Positions 21,379 to 32,239 of a DNA stretch of 64,000 bases are shown one piece after another; the first letter of the stretch is position 1, and every line of letters begins with the position of its first letter. A model generated the notes under the pieces. The model saw only the letters and a list, made by a program, of their open reading frames with translations, did not search any database and had not been told where the DNA came from. A program made the position numbers and the translations under genes. Location: the NCBI GenBank assembly GCA_905221605.1, contig CAJNDS010002568.1:1008913-1072912 (forward strand), in the 5' to 3' direction. This DNA comes from Symbiodinium natans. Taxonomy: Eukaryota; Sar; Dinophyceae; Suessiales; Symbiodiniaceae.

Positions 21379-23627
21379 CTGAAATCCGGGAATTTAGGGT
21401 TTTGGGGGTTTTGGGGTTTAGGGTTTTAGGGCTTATAGGGTTTATATAGGGTTTTAGGGTTTAGGGTCTTAGGGTTTCGGGGTTTTTCTGGTTTTAGGAT
21501 TTATAGGGTTTAGCGTTTTAGGGTTTTGGGGTTTTGGGGTTTCGGTCTGTGTGGGGCTCTGAAGCTTTCAGCCTCCAGGCAGTTTTGGGCGGTTTAGGGT
21601 TTAGGGTTTAGGGTTTAGGAGCTTTAGCAGTCTAGGGCTTGAGGATTTCAGGCTTCGGGGGGTTTTGTATTTTGGGTACTAGCCGCGCCGGGCTACGGGA
21701 GAGGCTGAGGGTTGCAAGGGTTTAGGGTTTTGGTTTAGGGTTTCGGGTTTCGGGTTCAGGGCTTGAGGCTTAGGTCTTGGGAAGTTGGGGGGGGGGGCTT
21801 TCGGCAAGAAGGTGTAGTGGTTTGAGACGATCAGGACTGCCGGTTGGCCCTATAAGGGTTTAGGGTTTAGGGGTTTAGGGTTTCAGGGTTCAGGGTTTAG
21901 GGTTTAGGGGTTCAGGGCTTAGGGTTTACTTTAGGGTGGAGGCCCCTTGGTTGGCTTGCGGTTTCGGGCTTAGAGTTTGGGGTTTAGGGCTTAGGGCTTG
22001 GCATTAAGACTCAGCCCTAAACCCTAAACCCTAAACCCTAAACCCTAAACCCTAGACTGCAGGGGATGGGTCTTCGGGGAGCTCTTACCGCCACCCTTCC
22101 CAGTGACGGGGTTTAGGGACGGAGCGAAGCAAGCGATCCAGGACGGCACCAACGGTTTAGGGTTTAGGGTTTAGGGTTTAGGGTTTGGGGTTTAGGGTTT
22201 AGGGTTTAGGGTTAGGGTTTAGGGTTCAGGGTTTAGGGTTTAGGGCCCAGCTTCAAGACCTTCAGGATGAACGCATGGTCCCCAGCCTGTGTGGTGCACC
22301 CGAACCCTCTTATAGGTTTAGGGTTTCGGGTTTAGGGTTTAGGGCTTAGGGTTTAGGGTTTAGGGTTTAGGGTTCAGGGTTTAGGGTTTAGGGTTCAGGG
22401 TCCTCCTATAGCATGGTGTGTGTCTCCACCATTCTCCAGGCCAGTGCCATAAGCGCTGTTGCACAAGACATCGCCCCGCCGGGTACAGCTCACGTGCGGC
22501 GCAGCATACCATGCTCTCAGCTGCCGCCTGGTCGAGTTGCAAGGAATCTACTGTCTGATAGGGTTTAGGGTTTAGGGTTTAGGGTTTAGGGCTTAGGGCT
22601 TAGGGTTTAGGGTTTAGGGTGATACCCTACAAAAAAAAGGCAAAACAGCTCCCGCCCCACGCATCCTGCTTCCGGAACTTCCATTTTTACAAACAGTCAA
22701 AACCCGAACGAACAACAATACCAAGATTCAGCTCAACGGGATTTCAGCTTACAGACTTTTGGGGCCTGTACTCGCTTAGAACTCAGAGCTTATAAAAGGG
22801 CCTCCGTATGGGGAGCCGTGCAATATCATCAGCCTTCACGGGCAGAAAACCCTGCCATGAAACGTGAAGCACCTCAGATCATCTACACACTTGGGTGTTT
22901 CCCCAAATAGGGATCCCCGATATCTATCCCACAACACTACCTTTCTCATTATAGGAAGAACCCCCTAAACCCTAAAACCTAAACCCTAAACCCCGAAAAG
23001 CTTCCCTATGTTCGAAACCCCCTTGAAGTCCCGAGAGACGCACAGAAGCTTCAGAAAAAGACCGTCAGCCCCATACCTTGGGGACCACATGAACCCGAAA
23101 AGTGGATATGGTTCGTATACCTGAATAGGGACTCTAGTAGTTTCGGGTATATGACCTCATTTTTAGGGTTCATTTGGTCCTCAAGGTAAGCCTCAACCCC
23201 TGCCCAAACAAGACCAAAAGGGCCCCCTACACCCCAAAACCCCTCAAAGGGTTTAGGGTTTAGGGTTTGGGGCTTAGGGTTTAGGGTTTGGGGTTTAAGA
23301 TTACAGTAGGCTTCGGGCGCGCTCCATGTAGAGCTCGCAATACGACCTGGGCTTGGGGCCGGGGACTCCGCAGAACAAGAACAGATGAACCACAAAGTCC
23401 CAACTACACAAAAACACCCGTATATCCTAAACCCTAAACCCTAACTGGCCCTAAACCCAAAACCCTAAACCCTAAACCCCCTAAACCCCGAACCCTGTTA
23501 TGTTGGGGTTGAGGTTGGAAGGTTGGGTTTCGGGCACTTTAGGGCTTAAGGTTCAACTAGTGTGCATCCTTTGGGGATCGCCGTGGGCCGTATCATCCCG
23601 GTCGGCTTAAGGGTGGTGCGCCCTCAC

Positions 23628-23666
23628 TTTTGTAGTTGTTTCGTGAGGAAAGCACGGGATCTTGAC
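23628..23666 (-). CDS. Candidate 13-codon exon with good splice sites
   Basis: Minus strand: CCCTCTTTCTAAG, then VKIPCFPHETTTK, then GTGAGGG. Both sites are the best-looking GT-AG pair near here, and the phase is 0 at both ends, so it could be a cassette between kinesin exons 24410-24499 and 21319-21378. The kinesin family has no such insert, so it may be skipped or unrelated. Confidence 0.3.
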
Positions 23667-24168
23667 CTTAGAAAGAGGGAATGAAGGTATACTGCTGGAC
23701 ATCCGGATACCCAAGCTGAACTAAGACCAAAGTTGAGGGGGCTTAGGACTTGGGTTCGCGCTGGAATGTGGGGTGTAGAGGTCAGGGTTCACGGCTTCAA
23801 TGAAGAAACCCCCAACAGCAAGCCCTCCACCTAGGCCCCCCCGCTTAAACCCAGAACCCCCTAAAAACCGTAAACCCCCTCAACCCCTAAACCTGAAACG
23901 CTCACAACCCTAAACCCGACAAACCTTATATAAACTTTATACAAACCCTATATAAGCCTTATAATATACGCCCAAAATAAACCCTGTGCAGGCCCTGTAT
24001 AAACCCTTGAAAGCCCCTTTTACTCTTCAAAACCCTGTAAGCCCTAAATCTACAACGCTTAAAAACTCAAAGCCAAAGACCCCCTCGAACCGACTATGCA
24101 AACTCAAAGCACTAGACCCCACCATAAACAAAACATGCCAAAACAAACATGAAACCTAAAACCCTAAA

Positions 24169-24266
24169 CTGGGTTGTGCTTTAAAGCCTTTCGAAATTTA
24201 TGTATGACTAGGTTCCCTTAAAAGGGAGAGAAGGGGAACTTAAAATTATCCCCAAGCACAACCCAG
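24169..24266. mobile_element. MITE with perfect 13-bp TIRs and TAAA duplication
   Basis: Left terminus CTGGGTTGTGCTT, right terminus AAGCACAACCCAG, exactly complementary. The flanks are TAAA on both sides (24165-24168 and 24267-24270). The 98-bp body is non-coding, with an inner fold at AGGTTCCC/GGGAACTT. Note that both ends read as CAG outward-in, so either orientation would offer an AG acceptor. Confidence 0.88.
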
Positions 24267-24409
24267 TAAATCGACGCGAGGATCTCAAAAAGGGTACACT
24301 TTCAGTTCCAAAAAATGTAAAGTGTACTCATTTTGGCTACTAAGTAAACCCTAAACCCTAAACCCTAAATCCTAAACCCTAAACCCTGAACCCTAAACCC
24401 TAAATCGAC

Positions 24410-24499
24410 GTTGAATCCCAAGGCAAGAGGCATCCGAACCAAATACTCAGAGCCACTGGTCGCTGAGGCCTCCGGAGAAATGGGCTGCGGGCTACCAAC
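24410..24499 (-). CDS. Probable kinesin motor exon (SEYLVRM)
   Basis: Minus strand: acceptor AAAAG, then VGSPQPISPEASATSGS and EYLVRMPLALGFN, 30 codons, then the GT donor GTCGATT, phase 0. The hydrophobic stretch Y-L-V-R-M fits kinesin beta-4 (x-x-V-x-V-S-x-x-E-I-Y-N) before VNDLL, though the E-I-Y-N signature itself is not conserved and about two residues are missing. It joins in phase with 29019-29087 upstream. Confidence 0.55.
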
Positions 24500-25214
24500 C
24501 TTTTCTTTAGGGTTGAGGGTTTAGGGTTTAGGGTTTGGGGTTTAGGGGCTTGCGAGTTTAAAGGGTTTGGTATTTCGTATAGAGTTTAGTGTCCGAGGTC
24601 TTAGAGTTTAGGGTACTTGGGGTGAAGGTTATTTCGGGCGTTTTAGGGGTATAGGGTTTGGGGTTTAGGGTTTAGGGTTTGGGATTTAGGGTTTGGGGTT
24701 TGGGGTTTGGGGTTTAGGGTTTAGGGTTTGCCAAAAGGTAACGGGAACTACATGTTTTGAGGTTCCCCCTTATACTGACAGTCCTTAATAGTGATTTTAA
24801 TAGGGGCACTGGACTGCTAGTACAAGAGCAAACATTCTCAAACTATATCTAGTACGCTAGGATTCCAAAACGTAACCTTACTTTGGGGATTCGGGTTTTT
24901 AGGGCTGAGGGTTCTTTAAGGCTTGAGGGGTTTATAGGTCTTGTAGGGGGTACAGGACATAGGTCTTAAGGTTCTGTAGCATTCAGGGCTTTCGGGGCTT
25001 AGCTAGAGTTGTTTGGGGTGTTTATGAGGTTTCTATGGTTTGATGAATGTCAAGCAGCGAATAGAGGGTTTAGAGCTTAGGGCTTTAGGCACTGTGGGGC
25101 TGATAGGACCCGACTGAGGCCCTAAAACCCGCAAACTCTACTCCCGGGTTCGAGGCCTGGGGATTTCTGCTTTCCGTGCATTTGTTGCGCCTTTTCCATG
25201 CGCGACCTCAGAGT

Positions 25215-27404
25215 TTAACAAACGTCTACCCGAACAATGAACGTGGAGACGCACATTACAGAGTCGGGAAGCTGCACCCCATCCAAACTCTGGAAAAACA
25301 AACGGCCGAAGGTCAAGGTCTGTAGGCCGCTGGGAAGAAGCACCCCTTCCAAGCTCTGGTTGAAATCAACGCCGAAGGTCAAGGTCTGTAGGCCGCTGGG
25401 AAGCTGAACCCTTTCCAAGCTCTGATTGAACCTCCTGCCGAAGGTCAAGGTCCGTAGGCCGCTGGGAAGCTGCACTCCTGCCAAGCTCTGGTTGAAAGCA
25501 TAGCCGAATGTCAAGGTCTGCAGGCCGCTCGGAAGCTGCACCCCTGCCAAGCTCTGGTCGAAGTCGTCGCCGAAGGTCAATGTCTGTAAGCCGCTGGGAA
25601 GCTGCACCCCTGCCAAGGTCTGGTTGAATTGATAGCCGAAGGTCAAGGTCTGTAGGCCGCTGGGAAGCTGCACCCCTGCCAAGCTCTGGTTGAACTGATA
25701 GCTGCAGGTCAAGGTCTGTAGGCCGCTGGGAAGCTGCACCCCTTCCAAGCTCTGGTTGAACTGATAGCTGCAGGTCAAGGTCTGCAAGCCGCTGGGAAGC
25801 TGCACCCCTGCCAAGCTCTGGTTGAATTGATAGCCGAAGGTCAAGGTCTGTAGGCCGCTGGGAAGCTGCACCCCTTCCAAGCTCTGGTTGAATTGATAGC
25901 CGAAGGTCAAGGTCTGTAGGCCGCTGGGAAGCTGCACCCCTTCCAAGCTCTGGTTGAATAAGTCGCCGAAGGTCAATGTCTGTAGGCCGCTGGGAAGCTG
26001 CACCCCTTCCAAGCTTTGGTCGAAGCTGTCGCCGAAGGTCAAGGTCTGTAGTCCGCTCGGAAGCTGCACCCCGTCGAAGCTCTGGTTGAAGTATTCGCCA
26101 AAGGTCAAGGTCAGTAGGCCGCGTGGAAGCTGCGCCCCTTCCAAGCTCTCGTTGAATACGTCGCCGAAGGTCAAGGTCTGTAGGCCGTTGGGAAACTGCA
26201 CCCCTTCCAAGCTCTGGTTGAAGCAGCCGCCGAAGGTCATGGTCTGTAGGCCGCTGGGAAGCTGCACCCCTGCCAAGCTCCGGTCGAAGCAGTCGCCGAA
26301 GGTCAGGGTCTGTAGGCCGCTGGGGAGCTGCACCCCTTCCAAGCTCCGGTTGAAGGTCAAGGTCTGCAGGCCGCTGGGCAGCTGGACCCCTTCCAAGCTC
26401 TGGTTACTCTGGTGTAAAACATAGCCAAAGGTCAAGGTCTGTAGGCCGCTGGGAAGCTGCACCCCTTCCAAGCTCTGGTCGAAGTCGTCGCCGAAGGTCA
26501 ATGTCTGTAGGCTGCTGGCAAGCTGCACCCCTTCCAAGCTCTGATTGAACCTTCTGCCGAAGATCAAGGTCTGCAGGCCGCTGGGAAGCTGCACCCCTGC
26601 CAAGCTCTGGTTGAAAGCATAGCCGAATGTCAAGGTCTGCAGGCCGCTCGGAAGCTGCACCCCTTCCAAGCTCTGGTTGAATAAGTCGCCGAAGGTCAAG
26701 GTCTGTAGGCCGCTGGGAAACTGCACCCCTTCCAAGCTCTGGTTGAATAAGTCGCCGAAGGTCAAGGTCTGTAGGCCGCTGGGAAACTGCACCCCTTCCA
26801 AACTCCGGTCGAAGTGGCAGGCGAAGGTCAAGGTCTGTAGGCTGCTGGGAAGCTGCACCCCTGCCAAGCTCTGGTTGAAGCAGTCGCCGAAGGTCAGGGT
26901 CTGTAGGCCGCTGGGAAGCAGCACCCCCTCCAAGCTCTGTCTGAAGCCGCTGCCGAAGGTTAAGATCTGTAGGCCGCTGGGAAGCAGCACCCCTTCCAAG
27001 CTCTGGTCGAAGCTGTGGCCGAAGGTCATGGTCTGTAGGCTGCTGGGAAGCTGCACCCCTTCCAAGCTCTGGTTGAAATCACGGCCGAAGGTTAAGGCAA
27101 CAACGACATCCATGGCATCCGTGTCGTCATTCAATCCTGTCTTTACTAACGCTTGCTTTATACTGCGTGCTGCACGGCCTGCGCCACATCTTTGCACCAC
27201 GTATGTGAGCTTTTCGTTTTGAAGTTGCTGCCGCAGCGGCTGGTGCAGTGCGAGGACACCGTCACCCGAAGTCAGCACGAGTGACGCTGCAGGAAGGCCA
27301 ACACTTTCTGCGACACGTCTCCTGACATCCCGACCCGTTTCCGCATCGTCCACATGGAGCTCGAACGTGGACCCGGCAAGGCAGTGGATGGTCAACGGCC
27401 GCAT
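25215..27404 (-). CDS. Ubiquitin-like / FNIP-repeat protein, copy 2
   Basis: Single open frame of 729 codons plus stop from the ATG giving MRPLTIHCLAG. The frame stays open another 52 codons upstream, but the paralogues share only M-x-PLTIH as a common start. The N-terminal beta-grasp-like region (FELHVDDAETGRDVRRRV, LVLTSGD, LTYVV) is followed by about 28 FNIP-type 23-residue repeats. One repeat near the middle is shortened (FNRSLEG), and one is lengthened (LHQSNQSLEG). The gene lies inside the kinesin intron 24500-29018 on the same strand and shows no introns. The 3' flank shares TTTTCCA and the stop context with copy 1. Confidence 0.85.
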   Translation of the reverse strand: MRPLTIHCLAGSTFELHVDDAETGRDVRRRVAESVGLPAASLVLTSGDGVLALHQPLRQQLQNEKLTYVVQRCGAGRAARSIKQALVKTGLNDDTDAMDVVVALTFGRDFNQSLEGVQLPSSLQTMTFGHSFDQSLEGVLLPSGLQILTFGSGFRQSLEGVLLPSGLQTLTFGDCFNQSLAGVQLPSSLQTLTFACHFDRSLEGVQFPSGLQTLTFGDLFNQSLEGVQFPSGLQTLTFGDLFNQSLEGVQLPSGLQTLTFGYAFNQSLAGVQLPSGLQTLIFGRRFNQSLEGVQLASSLQTLTFGDDFDQSLEGVQLPSGLQTLTFGYVLHQSNQSLEGVQLPSGLQTLTFNRSLEGVQLPSGLQTLTFGDCFDRSLAGVQLPSGLQTMTFGGCFNQSLEGVQFPNGLQTLTFGDVFNESLEGAQLPRGLLTLTFGEYFNQSFDGVQLPSGLQTLTFGDSFDQSLEGVQLPSGLQTLTFGDLFNQSLEGVQLPSGLQTLTFGYQFNQSLEGVQLPSGLQTLTFGYQFNQSLAGVQLPSGLQTLTCSYQFNQSLEGVQLPSGLQTLTCSYQFNQSLAGVQLPSGLQTLTFGYQFNQTLAGVQLPSGLQTLTFGDDFDQSLAGVQLPSGLQTLTFGYAFNQSLAGVQLPSGLRTLTFGRRFNQSLERVQLPSGLQTLTFGVDFNQSLEGVLLPSGLQTLTFGRLFFQSLDGVQLPDSVMCVSTFIVRVDVC

Positions 27405-27760
27405 GCTGGCGCTTGGCAGCCGACCCCCAATTGGGCCCGCCTCAATGTGCAGGGCGACCCGACAAGACTCAACGAACAATGGCAATGGCGCAGAAGTGAG
27501 TGGAACTTTCAGATAACTCACATGTAGCGCGGCTTGAGAAAAGCAACCTGATGGAAACACCGTTCATTTTAAGCCACAGCGAATACTGACTAAATATTCG
27601 GGGCTTTGGGGGTTTAGGCTTCAGGCCTACAGACCTGCTTCCGCAGAGTCGCCCCCACATGCTACACCCTTAAACCCAAATTTGAAACCTAAACCCTAAA
27701 CTCTAAACCCCAAACCCCAAACCCTAAACCCTAAACCCCGCCCGACTTGCTACTAAGCAA
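27405..27760 (-). promoter_or_regulatory. 5' flank of FNIP copy 2, conserved with copy 3
   Basis: Reading away from the start codon, this flank shares ACAAGACTC, GCGCAGAAGTGAGTGGA, CTTGAGAAAAGCAA, GACCTGCTTC and CCCCGCCCGACTTGCTA with 48269-48685 upstream of FNIP copy 3. Conservation over some 350 bp in otherwise fast-changing DNA indicates a duplicated upstream block that may hold promoter or 5' UTR elements. Copy 1 keeps only the first 25 or so bases. Confidence 0.45.
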
Positions 27761-27879
27761 GGGATGTTAGGAGGGGCACATGGGAGAAGGCACCCCACTA
27801 ATCCTGCTACTTGGGACCCCAACACAGCACGCGTACAAGTTAACAGGATTTAGGGTTTGGGTTTAGGGTTTCGAGTTAC

Positions 27880-27998
27880 CCTAAACCCTAAACCCTAAAC
27901 CCTAAACCCTAAACCCTAAACCCTAAACCCTAAACCCTAAACCCTAAACCCTAAACCCTAAACCCTAAACCCTAAACTCAGTTTAGGGTTTAGGGTCT
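27880..27998. repeat. Telomere-like array with head-to-head inversion
   Basis: About thirteen CCCTAAA units run directly into the opposite orientation through CCCTAAACTCAGTTTAGGG, a near-perfect palindrome at about 27967-27990. Confidence 0.93.
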
Positions 27999-29018
27999 TC
28001 ACCTTCAGGCTGGGATGTCTCTCGGTATACAAAGATGCTCAACAGGCTCAAACCCACATGGCCAAAACTCACAGAAGCTTCTCTTCAGCCCTAAACCCTA
28101 AACCCTAAACCCTAAACCCTAAACCCTAAACCCTAAACCCTAAACCCTAAACCCTAAACCCTAAACGCTCGGACTAGGCCCGTAAGCCACAGTCGACTCA
28201 AGCTCTGCGAATGCGGCCGAGTCCAGAATTGCAGCGTTGGGGTTTGGGGTTTGGGGTTTAGGGTTTAGGGTTTAGGGTTACCGGGGGTTTGGGTTTAGGG
28301 CTTAGGGTGTAGGATTTAGGGTTAGTTTTGGGTCCACACTAGCTTAAGGGAGGGGGGTGGGTTGGGGCGTGGATCAGGCTCGTGATGTCTTAAAACCTTC
28401 GAGCCCCAAAAGCGCTGAACCCTAAACCCGAAGCCCTAAAACCCTAAACCCTAAGACCCTAACACAAAACCATGAGCAGGGTTTAGGGTTTAGGGTTTAG
28501 GGTTTAGGGTTTAGGGTTTAGGGTTTAGGGTAACCCTAGAACCCTGCAGCCCTGAACCCTAAACCCTGGACCCTAAAACACATGCACCCTGAACCCTCAA
28601 ACCCTGCAGCCCTGAACCTAACCCCAACACCATGAACCCTAAACCCCAAAAAACCCTCAAAGCCCCAAACCCTAAAACCTGAAACCCCGAAACGAAACCC
28701 TTCTCGGTTTTGTTGGGGTCTTGATGAGGACACGGAGGGACGGGGCTCTGAAGGCTTCGGAGAGGGGATTTCGGGTTTATGGGTTTCGGGTTGATGCAGA
28801 CGGACAGAGAATGCGAGAGAGAGAGAAACCAACAAAACAAGGAGAGACAACCCTCTAGACCCTAAACCCTAGAAACCTGAAACCCTCGACCCTATGGACG
28901 CAGAAGACCCCCAGGAACCTGAAGCCACGCAACTACCAACCCTAAATCGACCCTAAACCCTAAACCCTAAACCCTAAACCCTAAACCCAGAATCCCACGC
29001 AATGTCAGCATCCCGCAC

Positions 29019-29087
29019 CTTCCCCTGAAGCTCCGCAAAGAGGTCCTCCAGGGCAAAGTGAATGATACCTGGCGGCTTTGCATGAAA
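29019..29087 (-). CDS. Kinesin motor domain exon (GIIHFALEDLF)
   Basis: Minus strand: acceptor CCAAGTAG supplied by the adjacent MITE end, then FHAKPPGIIHFALED and LFAELQGK, 23 codons, then the donor AAG/GTGCGG, phase 0. P-G-I-I-P-R-A-L-E-D-L-F follows the P-loop in kinesins. The frame is open a further 11 codons past the chosen donor, but only the earlier GT gives phase agreement with 24410-24499. Confidence 0.85.
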
Positions 29088-29228
29088 CTACTTGGAGGTT
29101 CAGGGTACTTATTAACCAAGTATAGCTGTACTTCTAAGCACCCATGAAAAGCGCCCTAATGTGGTTATAAGTACAGGTATAAGTGCAGTGATAAATGGTT
29201 AATAAGTACCATGAACCTCCAACTAGGC
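29088..29228 (-). mobile_element. MITE family A copy acting as an intron
   Basis: The element (29091-29222) has termini CTTGGAGGTTCAGGGTACTT and AAGTACCATGAACCTCC. The predicted kinesin intron between the KT and GIIH exons is almost exactly this element plus a few flanking bases (141 nt). Its 5' splice site is GC (GAT/GCCTAG) and its 3' site is GTAG. The flanks CTAC and CTAG suggest an imperfect 4-bp target duplication. Confidence 0.65.
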
Positions 29229-29271
29229 ATCTTCTCTAGCCGCTCCAGGCTCCAAGTCACCAAGTGTCTTG
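29229..29271 (-). CDS. Probable kinesin P-loop continuation exon (KT)
   Basis: Minus strand: one base then KTLGDLEPGAARED, ending in a GC-type donor. Placed after GQTSSG from 32196-32239 it completes a Walker A motif GQTSSGKT, the form used by conventional kinesins, and leads to PPGII in the next exon at the usual distance. The acceptor AGCAG is acceptable, but the matching donor upstream is CC rather than GT/GC, so the joint is uncertain by a base or an exon. Confidence 0.6.
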
Positions 29272-30164
29272 CTGCTGCACCCTACACCTGACCCTGAACC
29301 CCAAACCCCAAACCCCGAACCCAAACCCCCGACCCTAAACCCTAAACCCCAAACCCCTAAACCCCTAAACCCCTAAACCCATAAACCCCTAAACCCCTAA
29401 CGCCTAAACCCCTAAGCTCCGAGAGTCCCAGACGCACTCGAGCGATCTCCCCTTCTTGGTTGTTTTGGTTTAAGGGCTTCGGGCTTGGGTTCAGGGGCTT
29501 TAGGATTTGTTAGGGCTTTAAGACTTTGGGTTTTTGAAGGCTTTGGGGGATTTAGATGGTTTTATGGCTCTAGGGCTTTGGGCCTCAGTTCAAAAAATAG
29601 GCGAGGGGCCAAGGGGGGAGGTCGGGGTTGGGGTTTAGGATTAGGGTTTAAGGTTTAGGGTTTGGGTCTAGGGTTTAAGGTTTAGAGTTTAAGGTTAGGG
29701 GGTTTTCGGTTCTGGGGTTAAGGTTTCAACACGGAGCTTCCTGGTGCCTCAAAAGGGGCTTGGGGGGGTTTAGGGTTTAGGGTTTAGAGTTCAGGGTTCA
29801 GGGTCTGACATACACCCGGCCTTTGTCTCCCATCTCTCCATCCGCCCTCGCCGCCTGGATGAACTACCCTACTTTAAAGTTTAGGGTTTAGGGTTTAGGT
29901 TTAGGGTTTAGGGTTTAGGGTAAACTCTAAGCTCTAAACCCTGAACCCGAAACATTAAACCCAATAACCCCAAAGGTCGTAAACCCCTAGAAAAGTGGTC
30001 ATGGGCAAGCTTTGTCGTCCATCAATCCCAAAACACTAAGTCTTAAAAGGCCCAAGCCCAAACCCTTTAAAACCCAAAAGAACCGAGAGTCGAAGCTCTC
30101 AAAGCCTGAAACCGAAAGACACTGCCACAAACCCTGGCCCTACATCCTTATAGACTCTAAACTG

Positions 30165-31350
30165 AAACCCCAAACCTTCTGGGTTTAGGGTTTTTGGTTT
30201 TTGGTTTACGGTTTTTTCGAATTTAGGGTTGAAGGCCCGAGGATCCCCCGTATGCACACGTCTCACGTGCAGCAGCTCTCCTGTAAACAGTAAACCCTAA
30301 ACCCTAACCCCTGAACCCCCTAAGCCACATGGTTCCTCAGGGTCCAGCTCTCTGTCTAGCGGATGCAGTGTAGCTTGAGCTCACACACTTCGCTGTGAAG
30401 AGCGTGGTGTCAGCTAAACCCTAAACCCTAAACCCCAAACCCTAAACCCTAAACCCTAAACCCTAAACCCTAAACCCTAAACCCTAAACCGGCTCTTCAC
30501 ATGTGTATCCAGATGGGCATCATTCAGCTTCATCCTGCAGTCCGCACGCCCAACGCTTCTACATCGGACGGTGCGAACAGGGAGAAGAACCAAGCAACAT
30601 GAAGCAGGGTTCAGGGTTTAGGGTTTAGGGTTCAGGGTTCAGGGTTTAGGGTTTAGGGTTTGGGGGGGGTGTTTAGGGTTTAGGATCCTATGTTGAGGGT
30701 GTAGAGAAGACTCACTTAACCCTAAACCCTAAATCCTAAGCCCTAAGCCCTAAACTTTCGGACCCTAAACCCTGCTGGCCAGCATCTGCCACAAAGACCT
30801 CCTCTGTTCTCCTCTTTGTGCAAAGGCACTGGCCCTACAAACGCCAAAATCTGCATCCCTAGAAACTAAGCCGCCAAGAGCCCGCCCTGTGAACCCCTGC
30901 CCCTAAACACACCCAAAACCCTAAACCCTAAGCCCTACCGAGCCTAAACCATAAACCCCAAACCCTGCCAACCCTAAACCCCAAACCCTAAACGGTTAAC
31001 CCGATAAGCCTTAAACCGTTAAACCCTAAGCAAAATCCCTTGAGAACATGCAGGGAGGGCCATATTCGGAACACATCATTGACAATCCTTGACAGCTAAG
31101 CTCTAAGCCCTATAACCCTATAACCCTAAACCCCTAAAACCCTAAAACCCTATAGCCTATAACCCTAAACCCTATGACCCTATGACCCTGTGACCCTGTG
31201 ACTCTATGACCCTGTAACCCTATAACCCTATGTTCGGGGACACGGGGCTTGGATCCCTTTGTGATCTCAGCACGAGGCCGTGGAGCCACTTATCGAGAAG
31301 GTCTTCCCTGGGATGGGATCCGGCGAATAGCGGTAATATGGGGTTTGGGG
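30165..31350. repeat. Repeat-laced intron DNA with exon-like islands
   Basis: CCCTAAA arrays (30413-30490, 31135-31225) alternate with unique islands at 30230-30290, 30330-30415, 30490-30605, 30775-30840 and 31235-31340. Several islands are open on the minus strand (for example MKLNDAHLDTHVKS at about 30490-30535), but also on plus. No family was recognised, and all lie inside the predicted kinesin intron 29272-32195, so they are left uncalled. Confidence 0.4.
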
Positions 31351-31816
31351 TTTAGGAATTAGGGCTGCTGTAGGGGCCTGAATAATTAGAATAGGGTTTT
31401 GGGGTCATGATAGCATATTTGATAAGGGAATACTATTAGTATTTATTCCGACCCTATATTACCCCCTAAGGCTGTTTAGGATTCCTACGCCTTGAGTTTT
31501 TGTGGAAGCTCGCCGAAGAATCTCGTAAGGAGGGTCGTAGTAATAACCTACAACAGACTCCGACTCAAAAGACCAAAGGAGGGACCCTTATAAGGGACCT
31601 TAGGCATTATTTGGGGTTATTGAGGAGCTACGTAGGTACACAGGGACTATATAGGGTATATATAGGGGTTATATAGGGGAATAGGATTGAGGGTCCCGTA
31701 TAGGGGTCCCTCCTTATACCCCCTAGTCTTCGGGGTGAACGTCTTTGTAAGCAAGGTGCAGTGGTTGAGCAGTAGGTGAAATCAATGAAAGCCAACTTGC
31801 CCAATATAAACCCTAC

Positions 31817-31873
31817 CTTCTGCTTCTTAGTTACTGGTTGGCAGCTTCTAGAGGGAGGAAGATCACACTGAAC
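31817..31873 (-). CDS. Candidate 19-codon exon with strong splice sites
   Basis: Minus strand: GATTGTAAG, then VQCDLPPSRSCQPVTKKQK, then GTAGGG, phase 0 at both ends. It lies within a kinesin intron where the kinesin family cannot accept an insert, so it is either a nested-gene exon or fortuitous. Confidence 0.28.
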
Positions 31874-32195
31874 CTTACAATCTAAGGAACATGATGGTAT
31901 CCAAAAAGGTTTCAGGTTACGTACTCTGCCCCTACGCTCTATACTCAGAATGCGCGTCTGTACACAACAAACAGCTCCAAAAAACCTAAACCTAAACCTC
32001 CAAAAAAACACCCTAAAGCCTAAAACCTAAAGCCTAAAGCCTTAACCCCCCGAAACCCTAAACCCTGAAGCCTAAATCCTAAACCTTTTAAACCCTAAAC
32101 CCTCAACCCTAAACCCTATGGCCGTAAGCCTACACCCTAAACCCTAAACCCTAAACCCTAAAGCCAATAAACCCTAAACCCAATAAACCAAGGGG

Positions 32196-32239
32196 CCACT
32201 GGACGTCTGGCCGTAAGCCAAGATGGCACCATTCATGCC
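32196..32239 (-). CDS. Kinesin motor domain exon (P-loop, AYGQTSSG)
   Basis: Minus strand: acceptor CCGGTCAG, then GMNGAILAYGQTSSG with the last codon cut after two bases. G-Y-N-G-T-I-F-A-Y-G-Q-T-S-S-G-K-T is the ATP-binding signature of conventional kinesins. The exon follows VYRLAFRDIVHAAAE in phase 0 with the exact family spacing. The lysine and threonine come from a later exon, best candidate 29229-29271. Confidence 0.92.

Noticed and set aside
22631-22684. Possible kinesin first exon (ATG, MEVPEAGCVGREL...) on minus
   Set aside because: Motor exons that come earlier in the protein lie further upstream (29.0 to 40.9 kb), so this cannot be the gene start.
24325-24345. CATTTTGGCT resembling the dinoflagellate spliced leader
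   Set aside because: Only about ten bases match, within a family F inverted-repeat element, and the CAAG end is not intact.
25140-25165. GGGTTCGAGGCC resembling a tRNA B box
   Set aside because: No A box, acceptor stem or cloverleaf could be formed around it.
29811-29859. Kinesin-like start (MGDKGRVYVRP) on minus
   Set aside because: It resembles the first kinesin strand, but the P-loop exon at 32196 and the true RVRPLLPNE exon at 40785 lie upstream of it on the same strand, so it is out of order.
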